From NCBI GenBank assembly GCA_013349585.1, contig DUZG01000013.1, positions 1 through 37,453 of the forward strand: 37,453 bases of DNA. The letters run 5' to 3'. Below the pieces are notes generated by a model that was not told where the DNA came from, ran no database searches, and saw nothing but the letters and a program-made list of their open reading frames with translations. Positions 27,690-37,453 of the stretch are shown piece by piece; position 1 is the first letter of the stretch, and every line of letters starts with the position of its first letter. The stretch is from Nitrospinota bacterium. GTDB lineage: Bacteria; Nitrospinota; Nitrospinia; Nitrospinales; VA-1. Position numbers and translations under genes: made by a program.

Positions 27690-28637
27690 ATGTTCAGAAA
27701 CTCAATACCTTTTAAATTCACTATATTCCTTCTGTCAGTTTTTCTAATGATGCCGGGATGGGCTCATGCTGATGAGCTTGCGCAGCCTGTATCTTTTGAA
27801 GAAAAATTATTTTTTGATCCCGATTTTGGTACGTTGCAAATGACAGATAGTCGAACCTATACCTCATCTCCAAGAAAAAGGGAAAGGTTGCAGGACTCGA
27901 AAAACAGACTGAGGATGAATCGCGATTATTTTATGGGTATATTTTCGGATATTGCTTATACCGCGACCTCGCCATTAAGTTGGGACGATTCTGATTGGAT
28001 GAAAGCGGCTTGGGTTGCCGGTGGCACAGGTTTGTTTTTTATTCTGGATGAAGAAATAAGAGGTGGGTTTGAAGATAACCGCAGTTCTACCACAGACGAT
28101 GTATCTAAATTTTTTGAGAGGTTTGGAAATGGAGCCATTAGCCTTCCCGCTTTAGGAGCTTTTTATCTTTACGGGTACTTTGGCGAAAATGCCAAGGCTG
28201 AGCGAACTGCTTTGATTGCGGCAGAAAGCTTTCTCGTAACCGGATTGTTCACAACCGTGTTAAAGACAGCGGCAGGTCGCCATAGACCTTCGACAGACGA
28301 CTCCTCAACGTCTTTCGATGGGTTTACCACTGATCATGGCTCTTTTCCTTCTGGGCACACCTCCACAGTCTTTGCTATTGCTACCGTCATTGCGAATGAA
28401 TATGAAGATGTTCCTTTTATAAAACCCATATCCTATGGCATTGCTACCATGACGGGGCTTTCTCGCATTAATGACGAAAAGCATTGGGCTTCAGATATTT
28501 TCATAGGTGCGGCTCTAGGTTATTTCACCTCGAAAACTCTACTGCGTTTGCACAGCAACAAAAAGGGCCAGCATTATACGATATACCCAAGAGTCGATAG
28601 AAATGGTGGCGGCATTGTATTAGCTAAAAGATTTTAA
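27690..28637 (+). CDS. PAP2 superfamily phosphatase, exported/membrane
   Basis: KTAAGRHRPSTDD, GSFPSGHTSTVFAIATVIA and SRINDEKHWASDIFIGAALGY phosphatase motifs; start ATG 27690 preferred over GTG 27651. Confidence 0.88.
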   Translation: MFRNSIPFKFTIFLLSVFLMMPGWAHADELAQPVSFEEKLFFDPDFGTLQMTDSRTYTSSPRKRERLQDSKNRLRMNRDYFMGIFSDIAYTATSPLSWDDSDWMKAAWVAGGTGLFFILDEEIRGGFEDNRSSTTDDVSKFFERFGNGAISLPALGAFYLYGYFGENAKAERTALIAAESFLVTGLFTTVLKTAAGRHRPSTDDSSTSFDGFTTDHGSFPSGHTSTVFAIATVIANEYEDVPFIKPISYGIATMTGLSRINDEKHWASDIFIGAALGYFTSKTLLRLHSNKKGQHYTIYPRVDRNGGGIVLAKRF

Positions 28638-28641
28638 TTCT

Positions 28642-30273
28642 CTACTTCTGACTTTCTGCCCAGAGAGAAAGTTTCTCGCGAAAAATTTTGGCGTTATGCC
28701 GCACATCCACGGGAAACTCTGTGTGGAAAAGCACTTTTTTTATGGATTGAGTCAAAGAGGATTTTGCTCCGCATTCTAAAAGTTCTGCTGTAAATTTTTG
28801 TCGTGTTGCTTGAGACTTTATTCTTTCCAGGTTTGAGGGTTCAATAATAATTACCGGCTCGGTTTTGGAGCCTGTACCGACCAGAGCAGAGCGTTTGACA
28901 TCGGGATGCTGATTGAAGATGGCTTCGCAGGGAATGGTATAAAGTGTTTCGAGTTCGGTGATGACTCTGTGATTTTTTCTGCCATAGAACCAAAGACGGT
29001 TTTTTTCGTCCAGCCTTCCCAGATCCCCCATTCGATGCCAGAATGAATTTCCGTCTTCAATTTTGGCAAGCTGCGTCAAGTCTTGCCGATTGAAGTAAGT
29101 CCGAGTCGCCCATTCGGCTCTCACCACAATTTCACCCACGATGTTTGTGTCAGACTCTTTGATATCCTGCAATTTTAAAATCGGCTGGTCTGAAATTTCT
29201 ATTATTTTAATTTCAACACCGGGAATCGGGTGTCCCACACAAGTTCCTTTTCCTTGATTAGATAAGGGCCATGTTTCGTCAAGAATTTCTCGCCTATCTA
29301 TTAAGGACACCGGTAGAACTTCTGTAGCTCCATAGGGTGTATAAATTTTACAATCCTTATCAACGATGGTTTCAAACCGTGCAAGCAAATCACCGGAAAC
29401 AGGAGCTCCTGCCATGATGATGCGCTTTAAAGTAGGGAGTTGAATTTTTTGGTCCAGGCAATATTGACTGACCGTATCCCATAACGCTGGCGAACCGAAA
29501 CTGCTGGAAATTTTAAAATCCTGTATCGGGTCAATAATGTTTTTGGGGTCAACACGGGCAGGTTTCGTGGAATCCATATCAGGAATAATGCTGGTCATTC
29601 CTAACCCGCTGCTGAATAAGCCGAAAAGAGGAAATGTAGGTAGATCCGTTTCATCAGTTTGAATGTTAAATTGTTCCTGAAGAATGTTTACCTGATGGTT
29701 AAATATACCATGAGAAAATAGAACTCCTTTGGCAGGACCGGTGCTGCCACTGGTAAACAAGATAGCTGCGGGGTGGTCTTTTCCCATGGCGGCCATTTTA
29801 AAATCCGTTCCCCCCGAATGGCGCAACTTATTTAGAGTAGAACCACCCCAGAACCATCTTGCTCCAACGGTTACATTATGTTTGATGGACTTAAAAGTGC
29901 CTGGGAAAATTTTTTTAATCGCGTGGGCGAGAGGAATTGCAATAATTCCATGGGGCTGAACTTGCTTTATACATTTTAGTACATTTTTTTTACCAAGCCC
30001 AGGGTCGATTAAAACTGGAACCAGACCAGCTTTGAACAGGGAAAAAGTCAGGGTTACAAAATCGATTCCATAGGGAACCATTAGTAAAACTCGTTCACCT
30101 GATTTCATCCCGAATTGAATCAGGCCGGAGGCTAGCCGACTACTTTCCTGCTCTAATTCCTTAAACGTTCTCTGTCGCCCGCTGCGCATTTCGATGAGAG
30201 CAACAGATTCTGGTTTTTGATCAGCCCAGTGCTCCAGTCGTGCAGAAATGTTAAAAGTTTCTATTTGAGTCAA
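28642..30273 (-). CDS. AMP-dependent synthetase/ligase, OleC (beta-lactone synthetase)-like
   Basis: AAILFTSGSTGPAKGVLFSHG AMP-binding motif; FPLFGLFSSGLGMTSIIPDMDSTKPARVDP characteristic of OleC-like enzymes; YTPYGATEVLPVS; TTG start. Confidence 0.78.
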   Translation of the reverse strand: MTQIETFNISARLEHWADQKPESVALIEMRSGRQRTFKELEQESSRLASGLIQFGMKSGERVLLMVPYGIDFVTLTFSLFKAGLVPVLIDPGLGKKNVLKCIKQVQPHGIIAIPLAHAIKKIFPGTFKSIKHNVTVGARWFWGGSTLNKLRHSGGTDFKMAAMGKDHPAAILFTSGSTGPAKGVLFSHGIFNHQVNILQEQFNIQTDETDLPTFPLFGLFSSGLGMTSIIPDMDSTKPARVDPKNIIDPIQDFKISSSFGSPALWDTVSQYCLDQKIQLPTLKRIIMAGAPVSGDLLARFETIVDKDCKIYTPYGATEVLPVSLIDRREILDETWPLSNQGKGTCVGHPIPGVEIKIIEISDQPILKLQDIKESDTNIVGEIVVRAEWATRTYFNRQDLTQLAKIEDGNSFWHRMGDLGRLDEKNRLWFYGRKNHRVITELETLYTIPCEAIFNQHPDVKRSALVGTGSKTEPVIIIEPSNLERIKSQATRQKFTAELLECGAKSSLTQSIKKVLFHTEFPVDVRHNAKIFREKLSLWAESQK

Positions 30274-31004
30274 GGGATTTTGAGAGCCTTTTTTACCAGA
30301 GCTAATGTAACCTTTCTCTTTTGCGCATAAGACTCCCGATTGAGGACCGTGACCGCATTCTGGAGAGAGATAAAATCTCGTGGAATTCGAGACAAAAGAA
30401 AATCGATAATGTTCTCTGGTAAGTTTAGGTCAATGTCTTTTGCAAGCTTGTGAATAATTTTAGCGGTTGTATTATCATCAATGGGTTTTATTTCAGCAAG
30501 CATGCCCCACTGGAATCTGGAAGTCAGGTAATTTTCAGCATTCTTTATTTTATCTGGTGAAAAATTGCTTGCAAAAGCAACCTTGCCGCCATTTTCAATA
30601 ACGGTATTGTATATGTGATAGAGTTTTTCCTGTGCTGCAACAGATGAAGTCAACGCCTCGACGTCGTCTAATAAAAAGTAGTCTACGTCCATTAGTTTCT
30701 TGAGAGCTTGTTGCGAATTCGATGACTCGCCATCACCGATTTTGTCGCAAAAGTCAGCACCTTTAATATACAAGGCCCGAGTGCTCTTTTTGCTGGCAAG
30801 GTTTCCAATGGAAAGCAACAGGTGTGTTTTTCCCAGATTTTTCTGGCCAAATAAAAAAAGAGATTGATAGGGGGTTTCGCTTTGGGAACAAAAATTTATG
30901 GCGGCATTAAAAGCAAATCGCGAACCATCTGATATTACAAAATTAGAAAAGTCAAACTCTGGACGGGTAGGAAAGTTGAGTAGTAACTGAGATTGTTCAG
31001 GCAT
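30270..31004 (-). CDS. DnaA/Hda-like AAA+ ATPase
   Basis: N-terminal QLLLNFP (clamp-binding-like, as in Hda); LFLFGQKNLGKTHLLLSIGN Walker A; YFLLDDVEAL Walker B; DnaA-domain arrangement without DNA-binding domain IV. Confidence 0.75.
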   Translation of the reverse strand: MPEQSQLLLNFPTRPEFDFSNFVISDGSRFAFNAAINFCSQSETPYQSLFLFGQKNLGKTHLLLSIGNLASKKSTRALYIKGADFCDKIGDGESSNSQQALKKLMDVDYFLLDDVEALTSSVAAQEKLYHIYNTVIENGGKVAFASNFSPDKIKNAENYLTSRFQWGMLAEIKPIDDNTTAKIIHKLAKDIDLNLPENIIDFLLSRIPRDFISLQNAVTVLNRESYAQKRKVTLALVKKALKIP

Positions 31005-31032
31005 GGTTAATTGGTCGCCATATAATGCCCGA

Positions 31033-31470
31033 TTATTTAGGGCCAGCCTGAATTTCGATAAATGTACTTACAATATTCGATTCAACTCTTATTGTGCTTA
31101 CCCAACCTTCTTTTTGATAATTCATGATGTGTTCTCTTTCAGTCTTGATAGAATTTACTAGAGCCCAGCCTTTATTTAGCATTTCGTTTTGGTAAAAAAT
31201 AACTACATGATCAATCTTTTTATAGCCGGCAAAAAATAACCTTGCTACTTTAATATTTCCTGACCCAGCTTCATAAATCCATGATTTAGATTCATTTCGA
31301 GAAAAATCCGGAGGAACCGGTATATCTGAAAAAGGATAGGCATTTGCTTGCTGCGGCGGTCTTGATGGAGAGCTTTTCTTGCCATCTAATCCAATATTCC
31401 ATTCTGCACATCCCGAAAAAATTAATATCATTAAAATATATATTGTTACACGCTTAAACATTCTGCTCAA
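31033..31470 (-). CDS. Hypothetical lipoprotein
   Basis: Signal peptide with lipobox FSGC; complete ATG ORF. Confidence 0.65.
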   Translation of the reverse strand: MSRMFKRVTIYILMILIFSGCAEWNIGLDGKKSSPSRPPQQANAYPFSDIPVPPDFSRNESKSWIYEAGSGNIKVARLFFAGYKKIDHVVIFYQNEMLNKGWALVNSIKTEREHIMNYQKEGWVSTIRVESNIVSTFIEIQAGPK

Positions 31471-31648
31471 CTCCTAAATAAACAACCAGTAAGCCAATTA
31501 TCATAAGAAAAAAGCCAATCACTCGCAATGTCGAATCCGGTATTTCGGGTAGTTTTTCAGCAAACGCTTTTACTTTTTGAGGAAAACAAAAATAAGGAAT
31601 TCCTTCAAAAACCATCATTATACCTATTGCGGAAAGAAAAAAACTCAT
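31454..31648 (-). CDS. DUF2065 family small membrane protein
   Basis: MSFFLSAIGIMMVFEGIPYFCFPQKVKAFAEKLPEIPDSTLRVIGFFLMIIGLLVVYL, typical DUF2065 layout. Confidence 0.75.
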   Translation of the reverse strand: MSFFLSAIGIMMVFEGIPYFCFPQKVKAFAEKLPEIPDSTLRVIGFFLMIIGLLVVYLGVEQNV

Positions 31649-32020
31649 TATAGAGTGATATTCAAGTTGCTCAAAATTGGAGGTAAAATATTGCCTGAGT
31701 GATGTGTTCTGGCTTGCAAAACATGTTCGTATTTAAAACTTTAATAATGTGATTATTTTAATAATGTAATTCAGGAGGACCTGAATTAAACATGATTATC
31801 ATTTATCTGTTATATTGAGTCAATATCTAAATGAAGGAATAAATGTAAAGGTGGGAAGGTTTTGTGAATGGTTTTGAGGTTGTAAATGTCGAAAAAATCA
31901 TTATATTATTATGCTAAATCCACTTTAAAGTTATCCTCTCGTTTAAGCTAGATGATTAGGGTTTGAGTTCAAAGGTCGAGATTAAAAATATTTAATCTAG
32001 ATTTAACTAGAGTTTAATTT

Positions 32021-32050
32021 CAGTTGATTACAGTTGATTACAGTTGATTA
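32021..32050. repeat. Three perfect tandem copies of cagttgatta (10 bp)
   Basis: cagttgatta x3 read directly, 87 bp upstream of the htrA ATG. Confidence 0.95.
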
Positions 32051-32136
32051 TCACATTCGTGCTTTGAGATATGTTTAATCGGCATGGGTAGTTTTTATAA
32101 CGAAAATGATGCTCATACAATTGAGGGTTAATTAAA

Positions 32137-33609
32137 ATGTTCAAGATTTCTTCTCTATTTTTACGTTCCATCGGCGCAGTTTTTCTTTTCACCTTGGCGA
32201 TGATTTCTGTCCCTAGTTCCTCCTTTGCTTTGAGCAGTGCGACGCAACAGTTTTCAAGCAACCTCTTCGTCGAAATCGCGAAAAAGCAGAACCCTGCTGT
32301 GGTAAACGTGAGTGTAAAATCAAAAACGAAAAAAGTGCATAACAATGTTCGCCCGCCAAATAGAGGTCCAAGGCATGGGCCGGGGAAGGGGCCTGATCCT
32401 TTCCGTGATTTTTATGACAAGTTTTTCGATAAGCGACCTAACCAGAAACCGAAGGGTGGTATGGGATCGGGATTTGTGATTGACAAGGAAGGTCATATCC
32501 TCACCAACTATCATGTGGTTGAAGGTGCTGATGAAATCGTTGTTATACTTGAGTATAATGGTAGCGAAAAAGAATATACCGCGACCCTGATCGGTTCTGA
32601 CGAAAAAACCGATATTGCGCTAATAAAGATAAACCGTGATGAAAATACCCCAAAAGAATTCCCATTTTTGAGATTAGGAAGCTCTGAAAACCTTGAAGTG
32701 GGCGAATGGGTCATGGCTATTGGAAACCCATTTGGTCTTAGTCACACGGTTACAGTAGGCGTGGTCAGTGCTTTAGGTAGAAGTATTGGAGCAGGGCCCT
32801 ATGATGAATTTATCCAGACCGATGCATCGATTAATCCCGGAAACAGCGGCGGACCTTTGATTAATATCAAAGGAGATGTGATTGGAATCAATACCGCAAT
32901 TATTTCGGGGAATACCGGGGGGAATGTCGGTATCGGATTTGCTATTCCCATCAATATTGCCAAAGGAATCTTGAAGGACCTGAAAGAAAATGGTTCGGTA
33001 ACTCGTGGCTGGCTGGGAGTTATGATTCAGAAAATTACTCCTGAACTTGCAAAGTCGTTTGGCTTGAATCAGAGCGAAGGAGCCTTGGTGGGTGATGTTA
33101 TTCCTGACGGTCCGGCGTTTAAGGCGGGAGTTAAACGCGGTGATGTTATTGTCCAATTTAATGGGCAAGCAGTTAAAGATATGGAAGACCTGCCAAAAAT
33201 AGTTGCAGCAACAACCCCGAATTCCGTTGTTGATGTGGAAGTGATTCGGGAAGGTTCGAAAAAAAATCTACAAGTTACTATTGAGATACTTAAAGATTCG
33301 CAGCCAACTTTGGTCGCTAAAGCAGCGGATCCTCTGGGTATGCAGGTTCAGGATATCACCAAGGAGCTTGCACAAAGCCTGCAACTGGAAGACACTCAGG
33401 GTGTGCTGGTTTCAGATGTGACTCCAGGTAATTCTGCGGCAGAATCTGGGATTCGCCGAGGGGATGTTATAGCCGAGATGAATCGTAACCCGGTAAAAAA
33501 TATGCAGAATTATCAGCTTCTATTGGGTTCTGTGAAAAAAGGTGCTTCGGTTCTTTTCCTTGTTAAAAGGGGAGGCACGACGATTTATATAGCCGTCAAA
33601 GTTGGATAG
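32137..33609 (+). CDS. HtrA/DegP (Do)-family periplasmic serine protease with two PDZ domains
   Basis: GSGFVIDKEGHILTNYHVV, TDIALIKI, ASINPGNSGGPLIN; two PDZ segments. Confidence 0.93.
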   Translation: MFKISSLFLRSIGAVFLFTLAMISVPSSSFALSSATQQFSSNLFVEIAKKQNPAVVNVSVKSKTKKVHNNVRPPNRGPRHGPGKGPDPFRDFYDKFFDKRPNQKPKGGMGSGFVIDKEGHILTNYHVVEGADEIVVILEYNGSEKEYTATLIGSDEKTDIALIKINRDENTPKEFPFLRLGSSENLEVGEWVMAIGNPFGLSHTVTVGVVSALGRSIGAGPYDEFIQTDASINPGNSGGPLINIKGDVIGINTAIISGNTGGNVGIGFAIPINIAKGILKDLKENGSVTRGWLGVMIQKITPELAKSFGLNQSEGALVGDVIPDGPAFKAGVKRGDVIVQFNGQAVKDMEDLPKIVAATTPNSVVDVEVIREGSKKNLQVTIEILKDSQPTLVAKAADPLGMQVQDITKELAQSLQLEDTQGVLVSDVTPGNSAAESGIRRGDVIAEMNRNPVKNMQNYQLLLGSVKKGASVLFLVKRGGTTIYIAVKVG

Positions 33610-33635
33610 CGGTTATTTAGCCTTTTATAATAATG

Positions 33636-33672
33636 GGGGAGCCGAGTTCAGGCTTCCCTTTTATTTATTTTT
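33636..33672 (+). terminator. Rho-independent terminator after first htrA
   Basis: GGGGAGCC gagttca GGCTTCCC stem (8 bp, one G-U) then TTTTATTTATTTTT. Confidence 0.75.
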
Positions 33673-33694
33673 AAACTACTAAATTTAAATTAAC

Positions 33695-35062
33695 GTGCGC
33701 ATTCATTGGCTTTTTCTTTTTTTATGCTTTGTATTGCTTAATGCGCCTTTCGGTCTGGCGGGTGAACTAAATAACCGCAGAACGCCTCTTGTTGTTGCTG
33801 TAGAAAAAGTCAGTCCAGCAGTAGTCAACATCTACACCTCGGAAACTGGCCGACCCCTCCGTAATCCATTCAGAAAATTTGGCAATAATCTTTTTGACCA
33901 GTTCTTTCAGGATTTTTTTTCTAAAAATCAAAACAACAAAAAAAGCTTGGGTTCAGGAGTCCTTATAGATAAGGAAGGACATATTCTTACCAACGAACAT
34001 GTGGTGGCGCGAGCATCCCAAATCCGTGTGGCTTTGAGCGATAAACGGGAGTTTGGAGCAAGAGTGATCGGCGCTGATATTAAATCAGATCTGGCGATTA
34101 TTAAAATAGATTCCGAAGAATTCCTACCTTTTGTGCCCATGGGGCGTTCCGATGATTTGATGATTGGCGAACAGGTGCTTGCCATTGGCAATCCCTTTGG
34201 TTTACGCCATACCGTGACTACGGGAATCATCAGTGCCTTAAATAGAAATATTAGAGCCGGAAAAAACAAGATATACAGTGACTTTATCCAGGTAGATGCA
34301 TCCATCAACCCGGGGAACAGTGGTGGCCCTCTTTTGAACATCAATGGATCGTTGATCGGTATCAATACCGCCATCTATCAAAAAGCAGAAGGCATTGGTT
34401 TTGCCATTCCCATAGACGATGCCAAACGAATTGTTGATGAATTGATTCATTTCGGAAAGGTGAGACGGGGCTGGCTTGGAGTTTCTGTGCAGGAAATGGA
34501 TCCGCAGCTTTCGCGCCACTTTAAACTCGATAGAAAAAAAGGGGTGCTGGTAGTTCGTGTCGCTGAAAAAAGTCCGGCAAAAGCAGCGGGCTTGAAACGA
34601 AGTGATATAATCGTGGCAATTGAAGGCCATGAGGTGACAAATAAATCTGAATTTCGTGGGCGAATGGCCTCTTATACTGTGGACGATAATGTTCGCTTTT
34701 CAATTCTACGAAATGGTAAAAGCCTCGAATATGTTGTTCGCGTTACCTCAATTCCCAAGCAATATGTTGCAGAGTTTACCCAAAACTGGCTAGGCCTTAA
34801 AGTGCAGCAGAACAATCCTCGTTTCGCCAGAAGCAATCGATTAGCGACCAGCAAAGGGATGGTGGTTATGAATGTGGTTCCCAAAAGTGCCGGCGATAGA
34901 ACAGGTATCAGTGTGGGAGATGTTATCAGGCAAGTGAATCAGGATAGGGCTGATAATGAAGAGGACTATAATAAAGCCATTGCCGATCTGAATAACCCGG
35001 ACCGTATAATGCTACTGGTGCAAAGAGGTCGGCAGGGATATTATGTAACTCTGGAACCTTGA
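33695..35062 (+). CDS. Second HtrA/DegP (Do)-family periplasmic serine protease
   Basis: GSGVLIDKEGHILTNEHVV, SDLAIIKI, DASINPGNSGGPLLN; PDZ domains; GTG start. Confidence 0.92.
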   Translation: MRIHWLFLFLCFVLLNAPFGLAGELNNRRTPLVVAVEKVSPAVVNIYTSETGRPLRNPFRKFGNNLFDQFFQDFFSKNQNNKKSLGSGVLIDKEGHILTNEHVVARASQIRVALSDKREFGARVIGADIKSDLAIIKIDSEEFLPFVPMGRSDDLMIGEQVLAIGNPFGLRHTVTTGIISALNRNIRAGKNKIYSDFIQVDASINPGNSGGPLLNINGSLIGINTAIYQKAEGIGFAIPIDDAKRIVDELIHFGKVRRGWLGVSVQEMDPQLSRHFKLDRKKGVLVVRVAEKSPAKAAGLKRSDIIVAIEGHEVTNKSEFRGRMASYTVDDNVRFSILRNGKSLEYVVRVTSIPKQYVAEFTQNWLGLKVQQNNPRFARSNRLATSKGMVVMNVVPKSAGDRTGISVGDVIRQVNQDRADNEEDYNKAIADLNNPDRIMLLVQRGRQGYYVTLEP

Positions 35063-37072
<2,010 letters not shown>

Positions 37073-37077
37073 TTTTT

Positions 37078-37453
37078 CTAGGAGGAAGAACTTGCTCTAG
37101 TGGGGGGGCGTCTTCGCTGAGGTCCTTTTCCATTGCGAGGGCGATTGCTGGAATTGGTTTTTGCTTTGGGTGGAGACGTGCGGCGACGTTTTCTTCGAGG
37201 TGGCGTACCTTCTTTTTCTGTAAGATATAATTTTTCGTCTGCCCAAGCAACCGGTATTTTCTTTTTTAAGTAAACTTCGACACGCTCCAGATGTTGCGCA
37301 AAGTCTTCACAGCACAAGGTGATGGCAGTGCCTTTTTTTCCTGCTCGGGCCGTGCGGCCGATCCGGTGAACATAGTCTTCCGCATCCTGTGGAAGGTCGT
37401 AGTTGATTACATGGGTTATGTCATCAACATGCAATCCGCGCGATGCAACATCG
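37078..37453 (-). CDS. DEAD-box RNA helicase (RhlE-like), C-terminal part only
   Basis: [46 protein letters not shown] motifs V-VI; basic C-terminal tail; 5' part beyond window. Confidence 0.9.
   Translation of the reverse strand, partial: DVASRGLHVDDITHVINYDLPQDAEDYVHRIGRTARAGKKGTAITLCCEDFAQHLERVEVYLKKKIPVAWADEKLYLTEKEGTPPRRKRRRTSPPKAKTNSSNRPRNGKGPQRRRPPTRASSSS

Overview
The 37.4 kb window is a chromosomal, mostly housekeeping segment of a Gram-negative bacterium; taxon not established (a Nitrospinota- or deltaproteobacteria-like lineage is only a guess). Recognisable blocks: partial flgM; M28 peptidase and S1C-TPR protease; tandem DUF4399 protein; Nbp35/ApbC-type ATPase; a periplasmic thiol cluster (SurA-N-like/DsbA fusion, stand-alone DsbD-alpha-like protein, a second DsbA); tRNA nucleotidyltransferase-like protein; paired leucine-rich-repeat proteins; CtpA-type S41 protease; metallophosphatase/tetraheme cytochrome lipoprotein; PHP phosphoesterase; yebC-ruvC-ruvA-ruvB; soluble FeS/flavoprotein pair of the fumarate reductase/SDH type; yajC-secD-secF; zinc-ribbon (COG1579-like) gene followed by RNase P RNA (rnpB); PAP2 phosphatase; Hda/DnaA-like ATPase coupled to an OleC-like AMP-ligase; two tandem HtrA/Do proteases; ligA; partial DEAD-box helicase. 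I see no CRISPR array, tRNA, rRNA or intact mobile element. The least ordinary signals: (1) a badly decayed zinc-ribbon/nucleoside-deoxyribosyltransferase-like gene at 15092-16046, whose reading frame I could rebuild through four separate lesions; (2) an adjacent 5'-truncated AhpD-like gene next to a palindromic repeat; (3) an rnpB P1 helix that runs into the upstream stop codon; (4) a symmetry- and repeat-rich intergenic region upstream of htrA; (5) a small YjfB-like ORF with an in-frame stop. I found no strong evidence for an undescribed multi-gene system.
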